DNA of 64,000 nucleotides, taken from Cellulophaga sp. HaHa_2_95. GTDB taxonomy: Bacteria; Bacteroidota; Bacteroidia; Flavobacteriales; Flavobacteriaceae. The notes under the pieces are model-generated. The model searched no databases. It was not told the origin of the DNA and was given only the letters and a program-made list of their open reading frames with translations. Below are positions 37,704-46,747 of this stretch, one piece after another (the stretch's first letter is position 1; every line of letters begins with the position of its first letter). The translations under genes and the position numbers were made by a program. The stretch lies in assembly GCF_019278565.1 (NCBI RefSeq), contig NZ_CP058988.1:3906001-3970000 (forward strand), given 5' to 3'.

Positions 37704-40700
37704 TTAAAATTTAAATTCAATACCAGCTCTATATTGTGTGCTAATTGGGTAAACCCCTGCATCTATTCCACGGGTATTTAAACCATCATTACCAATCTCT
37801 GGGTCAAAACCATCATAATTTGTTATGGTAATAAGGTTATCTGCTGCGAGGTAAAACCTTAGCTTACTAATTTTAAGTTTATCATTCCATTTTTTAGGTA
37901 AAGAATACCCTAATGTTAAGTTTCTTAATCTTGCGAAACTTCCATCCTGAAGCCAGTAATCTGTATAACCACGATAGTTGAAATTATCACGACCTCTATC
38001 TGCTGGGATATCTGATGTAGGATTTGTTGGAGTCCATTGATATACTAAATCTTGATGGGTACCTTGCTTATAAGCATAAGCTTTACTACCATTAATAATT
38101 TCGCCACCAATTGCTGCGTACCAATTCATAGAAAAATCTATCCCTTTGTAATCTGCATTTAAGTTTAATCCTAATTCAAATTCAGGAGCTCCACTACCTT
38201 TGTATACTCTATCTTCTAGATCTATTAAACCATCGCCTTCATCAGGAATACCATCATTATTAGTATCTACCGTTAATTGATCTACATAACGCAGTGAACC
38301 CAAACTAGCTGTTTCATCTATTTTTTGATATTCTACCAATTCTTCTGGTGTTCTAACAAGGCCATCTGTTTCGATAAGGAAAAAAGCTCCCGCTTCATAC
38401 CCTTCTCTTAATGCCGTTACTAAATCTTCTCCCGGTAATCCTGGAGCAACACTACTACCACTTAAAAAAGAAAACTTATTAGAATCGCTCATTCTAGTAA
38501 TCATGTTTTCATTCTTAGAATAATTTGCAGATACATTCCAGCTGAATTTTCCTCGGTGCTTATAATTAGCGCTCAGCTCTGTTCCGTAGTTACGCATATC
38601 ACCCACATTAAGTATTACACTAGAGTTATTACCTCCACCAACGGTAGGTGGTAAAACAACAGGGAATAGCATATTTGTTCTAGAACCATCATAAACTTCA
38701 CTCGTAATTGTTAGTTTATTATTAAAAAATCCAAATTCTACCCCAAAGTTCTTTTCTATTTTTTTCTCCCATTTAGCATCTGGATTTTTATAAGCTTCTT
38801 GGACCGCTCCTAAAACTAAAGACTCATTAGCGCCAGTTCCAAAAACATAATCGTTACCTAATCCTATGGTAGGTTCTGTACTATAATCTAAAATACTTTG
38901 GTTCCCCGTAGTACCAGAACTCATTCTAATTTTAAAGAAGTTAAACGTATTTCCAAACACTTTATCCCAACCCTTTTCATCAGAAACAATCCACGCTGCA
39001 GATACTGAAGGTGCATAGATCCATCTATTCTCTTCTGAAAAACGACTTGTACCATCACGACGAAGACTGGCACTTAATAAATACTTCCCCTTATAATCAT
39101 ACTGAGCTCTTCCCAACATACCTATTAAGGTATTTATTCTATCTTGACCATATCCATTACCTGTCCCCACATTGGCATCTAATGTTGCACCATTTAGAGT
39201 TACAATTTCATTATTAAAAAGATCAAATTTTTGAGCAAAAAACGAATTGTAGGTGTATTTCTCTGTAGTATAGGCACCAACAAGAGTAACATGATGATCA
39301 CCAAAATTCTTATCATAAGAGACAATCCCATCTAAAGTAGCACTGGTAGCTCTATCACTTTGATTATATACACCAGATCTTACTTGTTGCGGTATCAAAT
39401 CACCATCTACACTATAGGCGGTAAACAATGGATTAATTCTAACTCTCGTATTATTTGTGCGACTCAAAGAACCACGTGTTGTAAATTTCAAGTTTTTAAG
39501 TACTTGATAATCTACTTGCATTCTCACATCAAAATTATCGCCATTCCTAACATCGGTCTGCTTTAACTTACTGGTCAAATAACTTAAGTTTACGGCATCA
39601 TTACTGGTATTAGATCCTGCACTATCATCCTGAGTTGGAGAATTTGGATCTATCGCTTTTTGATAAGGTTTGTATCTATACCCATCTAACAAAATCTGCC
39701 AAGGTGTATAGTTTTGTTCATCTGTTCTTAAACCAACACCCGTTGTAAAGGTCCATTTATCTTTTTTATATGTAGTATTTGCTCTTACATTCAAGCGGTC
39801 TAATCCAGAGTTTATTAATGACCCTTCTTGATCAAAATAGTTCATAGAAACATTATAGGTAAGTCCTTCTTTGCCTCCAGAGATATTTACATTATGATTT
39901 TGTATTAATGCCATATCGTTCTGTAAAAGATCCATCAGATAGGTATTGTTTGTAAAATCATTAGGATTTTGCTCTAGTGTCGTAAAAGAATTATTAGGGA
40001 ACGTCCCATTCAAATTATTCAGTCTCAAAAACTGAGAGTACATAGAATCTTCAAAATTCATCAAAGGCACGCTAGAGGTAATATCTTGGACTCCCATATA
40101 GCTGGTCACTCCAATATTCATTTTTCCAACCTTACCGGTTTTTGTTGTGATCAAAATAACCCCAGCAGATCCTCTTGTACCATAGATTGCAGCAGAAGCA
40201 GCATCTTTGAGAACGTCTATAGTTTCAATTTCCGCAACACTTAATTGTGGGTTTCCATCTTGAGGTATTCCATCTACCACATATAGCGGACTATTACTTC
40301 CAAAAACAGAATTAATACCACGAATTAAAACGACTGCATCAGCGCCTGGTTGACCACTACTCGATGTCACATTCACACCAGCAATTTGTCCTTGAAGTGC
40401 GCTACCAATATCTGATGTTGATATTTTTTCAATATCCCCTGCTTGTACTTGCGCTACAGCACCAGTAACTTCTCTTCTTTTTTGAGAACCGTAACCAATA
40501 ACAACCACTTCTTCCAATGCAGCAACATCTTCTGTTAAGACCACATTAATGGTACTCTTTGAATTTACAGGTATTTCCTGAAGTTGATAACCGATATAAC
40601 TAAAGATTAATGTACTATTTGGCGGAGCTTGTATTTCATAATTTCCATCAAAATCTGATACCGCTCCGACTGCGGTACCTTTTACCACGATGCTTACGCC

Positions 40701-40838
40701 CGGAAGAGGCTCACCTTCTCCAGTGATAATCCCCTTTACGCTTTTTGATTGCGCCTGAACCAAACCAAAGCCAACAATACATAATATTGCTGTCAGAAAA
40801 ACCTTGAGTCTAGACTTGACAAATAAATTAAATTTCAT
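37704..40838 (-). CDS. susC: SusC/RagA-family TonB-dependent outer-membrane transporter
   Basis: 1044 residues. A signal peptide (to about residue 29) is followed by a carboxypeptidase-regulatory-like domain (VKGIITGEGEPLPGVSIVVKG, about 33-110). The plug domain has the RagA-type hallmark EEVVVIGYGSQKRREVTGAV, with VLIRGINSVFGSNSPLYVVDGI after it. A 22-strand barrel follows, ending in YRAGIEFKF. It imports oligosaccharides using the proton-motive force through TonB. It is the first gene of a three-gene operon closed by the terminator at 34266. No anti-sigma/sigma pair is adjacent, so regulation is presumably by another factor. Confidence 0.97.
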   Translation of the reverse strand: MKFNLFVKSRLKVFLTAILCIVGFGLVQAQSKSVKGIITGEGEPLPGVSIVVKGTAVGAVSDFDGNYEIQAPPNSTLIFSYIGYQLQEIPVNSKSTINVVLTEDVAALEEVVVIGYGSQKRREVTGAVAQVQAGDIEKISTSDIGSALQGQIAGVNVTSSSGQPGADAVVLIRGINSVFGSNSPLYVVDGIPQDGNPQLSVAEIETIDVLKDAASAAIYGTRGSAGVILITTKTGKVGKMNIGVTSYMGVQDITSSVPLMNFEDSMYSQFLRLNNLNGTFPNNSFTTLEQNPNDFTNNTYLMDLLQNDMALIQNHNVNISGGKEGLTYNVSMNYFDQEGSLINSGLDRLNVRANTTYKKDKWTFTTGVGLRTDEQNYTPWQILLDGYRYKPYQKAIDPNSPTQDDSAGSNTSNDAVNLSYLTSKLKQTDVRNGDNFDVRMQVDYQVLKNLKFTTRGSLSRTNNTRVRINPLFTAYSVDGDLIPQQVRSGVYNQSDRATSATLDGIVSYDKNFGDHHVTLVGAYTTEKYTYNSFFAQKFDLFNNEIVTLNGATLDANVGTGNGYGQDRINTLIGMLGRAQYDYKGKYLLSASLRRDGTSRFSEENRWIYAPSVSAAWIVSDEKGWDKVFGNTFNFFKIRMSSGTTGNQSILDYSTEPTIGLGNDYVFGTGANESLVLGAVQEAYKNPDAKWEKKIEKNFGVEFGFFNNKLTITSEVYDGSRTNMLFPVVLPPTVGGGNNSSVILNVGDMRNYGTELSANYKHRGKFSWNVSANYSKNENMITRMSDSNKFSFLSGSSVAPGLPGEDLVTALREGYEAGAFFLIETDGLVRTPEELVEYQKIDETASLGSLRYVDQLTVDTNNDGIPDEGDGLIDLEDRVYKGSGAPEFELGLNLNADYKGIDFSMNWYAAIGGEIINGSKAYAYKQGTHQDLVYQWTPTNPTSDIPADRGRDNFNYRGYTDYWLQDGSFARLRNLTLGYSLPKKWNDKLKISKLRFYLAADNLITITNYDGFDPEIGNDGLNTRGIDAGVYPISTQYRAGIEFKF

Positions 40839-41148
40839 ATTCTGTTCTTTTTAAGTTTAGTTAGACAAATTTTGATTTTATTTAGATCAAGGGGCGTAAC
40901 AAATGTTTTTTTAAACGGAACATATGTATAAAATCTTAAAAAAATGTTAATCAAACCCTTATAAAAGCCTAAAAAACACATACAAAGTGAAGTATTTACA
41001 TTTAGCCTATATCAATTCTGCGAAATAATAAAAAAAATGTTAAAATATTTAGAATTTGAAAAGTAATTTAAATGTTAGGCAAACACTTTTGAAACAGAAA
41101 GTCATTTGTTCTAAAAGTGCACAACAGAAAAGGAAAGGAGGTATTTTT
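40839..41148. other. Intergenic region upstream of susC
   Basis: A 310-base, very A/T-rich gap between susC and GH29 copy 4, both on the minus strand. It should contain the susC promoter, but I find no clear TAnnTTTG with correct spacing, no palindrome and no coding frame that looks real. Confidence 0.6.
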
Positions 41149-42642
41149 TTATTTAGAAAATTCAATTTTATACACAAAAGCGAAGTCGCCAATTTTGCGC
41201 TTACTAGGTTGAATAATCAAAGCGGTTTCACTTTGTTTCCAATTGATTATTTCTTGACTACCTAATAAGTGAATGCTTTTAATTTTTTGCTCTTGGCTAC
41301 CCAACGATTTTATAAGCACTTCTTTTTCTGGCCAATCTAAAACCGTTGCGTAGAGAATGTCTTCATTAGTCGTGAACCGAATATCTCTTGCTGTGTTATC
41401 AGGATTTTTATGTTCACTTAAATGCCCCTCTACAACCTCAGCTGGTCCTTCGCCATAAATTTTCCAGGGCCTGGTTCCGTAAATAGCTTCGCCATTTATG
41501 GCTAACCAATCTCCCATTTGTAGTAGGCGCTCTTGTACCTGAAAAGGTATTTCTCCCGCCGCCGTAGGTGTTATATTTAGTAGTACTGCACCATTTTTAC
41601 TAACCACATCCACCAAAAAATCTATAAGTCTGTTAGTAGATTTGTATTCCGGGTTCTGAATATTGCTCCACGCTTTCCAATCAATAGAATCATCCGTAAG
41701 CCAAGTAAACTCTTTTTTTTTACTCATTCTAGAGCGCTCAAGATCTAAAACTGCAGAACCTACCGCCAAATCTTCAAACTTATAAGTAACCACAACCTCT
41801 TTCCCTTTTTTAAGACCGCGATTGTAAAAATCAGCTAAAAATTGCTTTCTATATTTTTCTCCTATGATATCCATTTTATTGTCAAACCATACAATATCTG
41901 GATCATATTTAGTCGTCAATTCGGTAAGCCTGTCTAACCATTCTTGATTGAATGCAGCACTTGGTAAAGGATTTGTAGGTTTATTTGCCATCACAAATGT
42001 ACCTTCTGGAACTTTTGGGCCATAGAGGCCCTGATAAAGCGGATTTGAGGCATCTGTACTTTCATCCCATGTTGGATACCATGCATACAACCAGTGCCGA
42101 TGGTAGGTAGTTATAAATTTAAGTCCACGAGATTTTATGGCCTTTTCCATAGCTCCTACCACGTCTATTTTCGGTCCCATATCTTTAGCATCCCATTTGG
42201 TAAGTTGGCTATCCCACATAGCAAAACCATCCGCATGTTCTGCGATAGGACCAGCAAATTGAGCCCCTGCTTTTACAAACAAATCTGCCCAAACCTCAGC
42301 ATCAAATTTTTCTGCTTTAAACATGGGAATAAAATCTTTATACCCAAAAGTATCTAAAGCTCCGTAGGTTTCTTTATGATGTTTATTGATAAGATGCCCA
42401 TCCACATACATCCAACGAGAATACCACTCATTTTCATAGGCAGGAACGGAATAAGGTCCCCAGTGAAAATAAATTCCGAATTTTAAATCTTTGTACCATG
42501 CTGGAACTTCATACTGTTGTAAAGATTCCCAATCAGCGGTATATTTCTGCGTACCAATTTCTGTATCAGCCATCGTCTTTTGCGAGGTACAACTGATTGT
42601 AATTAATGCGATAATACTACTGAATACAATACCTTTCTTCAT
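41149..42642 (-). CDS. GH29 alpha-L-fucosidase/alpha-L-galactosidase-like lipoprotein (copy 4)
   Basis: 497 residues with a lipoprotein signal (LITISC, Cys about 18). Landmarks are FGIYFHWGPYSVPAYENEWYSRWMY, FAGPIAEHADGFAMWDSQ and the nucleophile segment IVWFDNKMD. The barrel has HAD where copies 1-3 have HHD, a small departure at a conserved substrate-contact position. DVVSKNGAVLLNITPTAAGE closes the barrel. It follows the haem/LRR gene by only 25 bases, so it appears to be the last gene of the PSD1/DUF1501 transcript, with the 310-base gap separating it from susC. Confidence 0.88.
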   Translation of the reverse strand: MKKGIVFSSIIALITISCTSQKTMADTEIGTQKYTADWESLQQYEVPAWYKDLKFGIYFHWGPYSVPAYENEWYSRWMYVDGHLINKHHKETYGALDTFGYKDFIPMFKAEKFDAEVWADLFVKAGAQFAGPIAEHADGFAMWDSQLTKWDAKDMGPKIDVVGAMEKAIKSRGLKFITTYHRHWLYAWYPTWDESTDASNPLYQGLYGPKVPEGTFVMANKPTNPLPSAAFNQEWLDRLTELTTKYDPDIVWFDNKMDIIGEKYRKQFLADFYNRGLKKGKEVVVTYKFEDLAVGSAVLDLERSRMSKKKEFTWLTDDSIDWKAWSNIQNPEYKSTNRLIDFLVDVVSKNGAVLLNITPTAAGEIPFQVQERLLQMGDWLAINGEAIYGTRPWKIYGEGPAEVVEGHLSEHKNPDNTARDIRFTTNEDILYATVLDWPEKEVLIKSLGSQEQKIKSIHLLGSQEIINWKQSETALIIQPSKRKIGDFAFVYKIEFSK

Positions 42643-42667
42643 GGGCTTTGATGCTATCTATATAAAT

Positions 42668-44062
42668 TTACTCAATTATAATCTTAGGAAAATCCTCTAT
42701 TGATTGTTTCCCTACGTCCTCTTTTTGAATATTTGTTTTCCAAACATAGGCATATTTAAGGCGCTTCATTTCCGAAAAAGCAGGGATACTTTTTGACGTT
42801 ATTTTAGTCCCTAATAAATTGACACTTGTTAAATTCTCTAATTTTATTAGCGGGGTTACCGCAGCATCAGACAATGGGTTATCATTCAATTTCAGTTTTT
42901 GAATGTTTGGAAATTGAGCAATCAATGCTATATGTTCATCCGCTATCTGATTATCCTCTAACGATAACCAAAGGATATTTTCTTTTATCGAAAGCAATTT
43001 TTCTAATTTTTCAGACATACTTTTTGGCGTGCCATTTACATTAGAATTTGGCGCTAATACCGCTTCATACAAACCCGATTCAAATGCGAGTTCTCTAAGC
43101 CTAAACCCTTCTGCTTGTAACGCAATTATTGCGTCATCAGGAACCAATGCTACTTGAGGTATTTCTATTTCAGCACCTTGAGAAGTAGAAGTACCAGATA
43201 GTCCCAACATTGTACTAGCTATTCCTGTAATAGTTTCATTGGTTTCTACTGCGGCGACTTTTGTGCTGAAACCCGCTTTAGCATTTTCTATCCAATACGT
43301 CAAAATGGCTATTTCTTCTTCGGTCAAAGGAGTTTTACCTTCGGGAGGCATAAAATTATCATCATGCGGATCTAATACTACTCTTTTAAGTATTTCAGAA
43401 TTGTTAGCATCCCCAGGAATTAGTATTTCCCCATTTTTACCCCCAACTAAAATAGACACACTGTCTGCAATAGAGAGTCCACCTTTTTTCTTACTAGAAT
43501 TATGACAGCTAGCACACTTATTTTGCAAAATAGGTGCCACAAGATGACCAAATACCTCAGCATCCTGGACCTTAGTAACCGCAACAAGCTCCTTTTTGTC
43601 TACACCACCAAAAGGCAAGTATTTTACCAAATAGTCACTACCGTGGGTAAGGTTACCGCCATAATGCCCCGTCACGCTTAATAAAACAACTAGTAATGTA
43701 AGTGCCGAAATATTGGGTTGAAGCTTGTTGAAGCTTGCTATATTAATTTTTTCAATTCTGATAAGCCACGCTAAAAATGCAATAACTGTAGTAACAATAC
43801 CAAACCAAAAGTGGGTATCTAGGGCACTCTCTTCATAATCGCCACTTAAGGACAACATGTATCCTAAAATACAGGCCACGGTACCACTAACTGCTCCTAA
43901 GAATAAAGCTAACGGAATCCCTGAAGTAAGTACAGGGTTCTTTTTCCACCGACTAGATACTTCTAAAACAAAGGCAAAAAACAAAAAGCCAATAGGCAAA
44001 TGCACAACAAGCGGATGAAATCTCCCTAAAAACAATACAATATCTGGAACACTATTCTCCAT
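42668..44062 (-). CDS. DUF2231 membrane protein with haem c domain and LRR tail
   Basis: 464 residues. The first about 155 form four or five membrane segments of the DUF2231 type (FHPLVVHLPIGFLFFAFVLEVSSRW). A haem c domain of planctomycete type follows, with C-A-S-C-H (about residue 188) and a distal Met in DDNFMPPEGK. The last about 150 residues contain leucine-rich repeats (LWLSLEDNQIADEHIALIAQFPNIQKLKL). The haem domain should face the periplasm. It lies 22 bases after the propeller gene and 25 before GH29 copy 4. A membrane-bound electron acceptor is suggested; its partner and function are unknown. Confidence 0.82.
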   Translation of the reverse strand: MENSVPDIVLFLGRFHPLVVHLPIGFLFFAFVLEVSSRWKKNPVLTSGIPLALFLGAVSGTVACILGYMLSLSGDYEESALDTHFWFGIVTTVIAFLAWLIRIEKINIASFNKLQPNISALTLLVVLLSVTGHYGGNLTHGSDYLVKYLPFGGVDKKELVAVTKVQDAEVFGHLVAPILQNKCASCHNSSKKKGGLSIADSVSILVGGKNGEILIPGDANNSEILKRVVLDPHDDNFMPPEGKTPLTEEEIAILTYWIENAKAGFSTKVAAVETNETITGIASTMLGLSGTSTSQGAEIEIPQVALVPDDAIIALQAEGFRLRELAFESGLYEAVLAPNSNVNGTPKSMSEKLEKLLSIKENILWLSLEDNQIADEHIALIAQFPNIQKLKLNDNPLSDAAVTPLIKLENLTSVNLLGTKITSKSIPAFSEMKRLKYAYVWKTNIQKEDVGKQSIEDFPKIIIE

Positions 44063-44084
44063 AACAATAACTTCTTAATCCTTT

Positions 44085-45191
44085 TTAAACGCGTTCTAAT
44101 TTGATGGGTGCCGTTTTATTGGCATTCCACTGGCAGATGTATAAATTTTTATCTTCATCTACGCACACATCATGACCATGTAAAATAGGCTTATTTTCTA
44201 GCTGATATGATTTTTGGAGAGCTCCATTTTTATAGTCTGGTACAGTTCCTCCTGGATTGGAAACAACAGTATCCCCTTCTAAAATGGTCACAAAACCAGT
44301 ATGATCTTTCCAGTTTGTTTTCCCTACTTTTGGCTGTGACCAACAGACACCTGCATATAAATTAACATCATCAAAAACAGGTCTACACACTTGCATATTT
44401 GGCAAGAATAAAGTCTTGACATACGTACCACCTAAAGTAAACCATTTAAAAGATTGTTGATTTCTTGAAGTACACACAACCATTGGATTATTTTTATCTC
44501 TATGATCTATAGCTACACCATGCGCATTCTGCAAATTATAATTAGCATCTTCATTATCATGACCTCCCCATTTACGTATGAACTCGCCTTTATAGGAATA
44601 CTGTAAAATAAAATCTTGACCATAGCCATCTGCCACATAAATATCTCCATTAGGGCCAATAGCAACTTCTGTAGGGCAAAAATTTAATCCTGATTCATAA
44701 ACTCCAATGGTCTGTGGGTGTCCAATATCAAATAGAACTTTCCCATCTGTAGTTGTCTTGCTTACTCTACCATTATGCTTAACCCATTGTCCTGTTTTAT
44801 TCAAATACCATCCTGAATCTGCAAGAAATAAAAAGTCTTCCCCACCTTCATTAGAAATAGTTAATCCGTGACCTCCTGGATAAGCGGTACCCCAATAATC
44901 TAGGAGCTTTCCCGATTTATCAAAAATTAGAACATTATTTTTAGGATGATCTCCTATCATAATCAACCGTCCTTTACTATCCATTTGCATTTCATGGCAA
45001 TTTAATAAAGGGGTTCTTACCGAACTTATTTGTGCCCAGTCATTATGAACTTTGTATTGGTAATCACCATGACCTAAAATGGTTTCTTTTGATTTATTAT
45101 TTTTTAATATGGTAAAGCCGAATGACGGTACAGCCGCTAATGCTGCCGTAGCCGCAGTGGTCTTTTTTATAAAATTTCTTCTGGTTGGCAT
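44085..45191 (-). CDS. Tat-exported NHL-type beta-propeller protein
   Basis: 368 residues with a twin-arginine signal (TRRNFIKK, followed by an Ala-rich stretch to about 27). The rest consists of NHL-type blades, with GLTISNEGGEDFLFLADSGWY, VAIGPNGDIYVADGYGQDFILQY and CVDEDKNLYICQWNANKTAPIKLERV. The fold is like peptidyl-glycine alpha-amidating lyase propellers, but no enzyme can be assigned. Tat export suggests folding, or cofactor loading, before transport. It is 15 bases after the DUF1501 gene in the same operon and may be a binding or lyase partner. Confidence 0.82.
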   Translation of the reverse strand: MPTRRNFIKKTTAATAALAAVPSFGFTILKNNKSKETILGHGDYQYKVHNDWAQISSVRTPLLNCHEMQMDSKGRLIMIGDHPKNNVLIFDKSGKLLDYWGTAYPGGHGLTISNEGGEDFLFLADSGWYLNKTGQWVKHNGRVSKTTTDGKVLFDIGHPQTIGVYESGLNFCPTEVAIGPNGDIYVADGYGQDFILQYSYKGEFIRKWGGHDNEDANYNLQNAHGVAIDHRDKNNPMVVCTSRNQQSFKWFTLGGTYVKTLFLPNMQVCRPVFDDVNLYAGVCWSQPKVGKTNWKDHTGFVTILEGDTVVSNPGGTVPDYKNGALQKSYQLENKPILHGHDVCVDEDKNLYICQWNANKTAPIKLERV

Positions 45192-45206
45192 TGTGTTGAT
45201 TTAATA

Positions 45207-46721
45207 TTAAGTAAGTAAACTTTTAACCACATTTCCATGAACATCGGTTAATCTGTAGCGTCTTCCTTGATGTTTAAATGTTAATCTTTCATGATCCACT
45301 CCAAAGAGGTGCAAAAGTGTTGCATGAAAATCATGAACATGTACTGGGTCTTTCACCACATTATAACTAAAATCATCTGTCTCGCCGTAGCTAAACCCAG
45401 GCTTAACACCTGCTCCTGCCATCCACATAGTAAAGGCTTTTGGATGATGATCTCTTCCGTAATTTTCTTTAGTAAGTTGCCCTTGTGAGTATACTGTTCT
45501 ACCAAACTCACCACCCCAAACAACCAAAGTATCATCTAACATACCTCGTTGTTTTAGGTCTTTTATCAAAGCTGCTGTAGGTTGATCTGTTTTTTGCGAT
45601 TGGCTCTTAACCCCTCCAGGACAATAGTTATGTTGATCCCATCCTTGGTGGTATAATTGCACAAATTTCACACCCTTTTCTAATAACTTTCTTGCCATTA
45701 AACAATTGGCTGCATAAGTTCCAGGATCCCTACTATCTTTACCGTACATCTCAAAAGTACTGTCTGACTCATCTGATAAATCAGAAACTTCAGGTACCGA
45801 AGTTTGCATTTTAAAAGCCATTTCATATTGTGACATTCTAGCCTGAATTTCAGGATCTCCGTAGGCATCTTTTTGTAAATCATTTAAATCACCCAAATAA
45901 TCTAACATATGTCTACGGTCCTGACCATCATAATTTTCAGGGTCACTTAGATACAAAACAGGATCTTTTCCGGATCTAAATTGCACGCCTTGATGCTCTG
46001 TGGGTAAAAATCCATTACCCCATAAACTAGCTTTTAAAGGTTGCCCTTTTCCGTTTTTAGAAACCAGCGTAATAAACGTAGGTAAGTTTTCATTGTCAGA
46101 ACCCAAGCCATAACTTAACCAAGAGCCTATAGAAGGTCTTCCTGGCAGCTGATTGCCCGTTTGCATAAAGGTTATAGCAGGAGTATGGTTTATTTGGTCT
46201 GTTTGCATTCCTTTAATGAAACACAAATCATCTACCACTTCCGATAAATAAGGCATAGCATCACTCACCCAAGCCCTAGATTCTCCATATTGCTTAAAAT
46301 TAAATGTAGATGGCGCTATAGGCAAGGTACTTTGGTTACCACTCATCCCTGTTAGTCTTTGACCACTCATCACCGAATCTGGTAATTCTTTTCCAAACAT
46401 GTCCGTCAATTTTGGTTTGTAATCAAACAAATCCATCTGTGAAGGGCCACCACTTTGAAATAAATAAATAATCCTCTTTGCTTTCGGCAAATGATGTGGT
46501 AAGCCTAGTCTATTTTTATTGTAGGATTTTAAAATATCTTCAGGTGAGCTATCTTTCCCGATACCCGCGAACATTCTATCTGCCCCTAAAAGACTGCCTA
46601 AAGCCAAAGCACCAAGTCCTAATGATGTTTTCTTTAAAAACTGTCGTCGGTCTGCTTGTCTTTCTACGTCTTGTAAATCTTTATTATTAGACCTTAATTT
46701 ATGTTGATGATCGTTACACAT
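45207..46721 (-). CDS. Tat-exported DUF1501 protein
   Basis: 504 residues with a twin-arginine signal (DRRQFLKKTSLGLGALALG, about residues 24-42). The DUF1501 domain starts at KRIIYLFQSGGPSQMDLFD and includes VVWGGEFGRT, GRDHHPKAFTMWMAGAGVKPG and HDFHATLLHLFGVDHERLT. The family is related to alkaline phosphatase/sulfatase-fold enzymes and is nearly always paired with PSD1-type genes, but its reaction is unknown. No sulfatase C-x-P-S-R motif is present. The gene follows PSD1 by 26 bases. It would act in the periplasm as a hydrolase or as partner of the cytochrome protein. Confidence 0.9.
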   Translation of the reverse strand: MCNDHQHKLRSNNKDLQDVERQADRRQFLKKTSLGLGALALGSLLGADRMFAGIGKDSSPEDILKSYNKNRLGLPHHLPKAKRIIYLFQSGGPSQMDLFDYKPKLTDMFGKELPDSVMSGQRLTGMSGNQSTLPIAPSTFNFKQYGESRAWVSDAMPYLSEVVDDLCFIKGMQTDQINHTPAITFMQTGNQLPGRPSIGSWLSYGLGSDNENLPTFITLVSKNGKGQPLKASLWGNGFLPTEHQGVQFRSGKDPVLYLSDPENYDGQDRRHMLDYLGDLNDLQKDAYGDPEIQARMSQYEMAFKMQTSVPEVSDLSDESDSTFEMYGKDSRDPGTYAANCLMARKLLEKGVKFVQLYHQGWDQHNYCPGGVKSQSQKTDQPTAALIKDLKQRGMLDDTLVVWGGEFGRTVYSQGQLTKENYGRDHHPKAFTMWMAGAGVKPGFSYGETDDFSYNVVKDPVHVHDFHATLLHLFGVDHERLTFKHQGRRYRLTDVHGNVVKSLLT

Positions 46722-46747
46722 TGTTTTATTCTTATAAGGTTACCAAT

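Noticed and set aside
1..42642. Carrageenan as the main substrate
   Set aside because: No GH82, GH127, GH129 or GH167 is visible, while GH117 and agarase/porphyranase-type GH16 point to agarocolloids; not fully excluded, since the GH16 subfamilies are unassigned.
21304..42642. Fucoidan as substrate because of the many GH29 and sulfatases
   Set aside because: No GH107, GH168 or other fucoidanase is seen and the endo-enzymes are galactan-type GH16.
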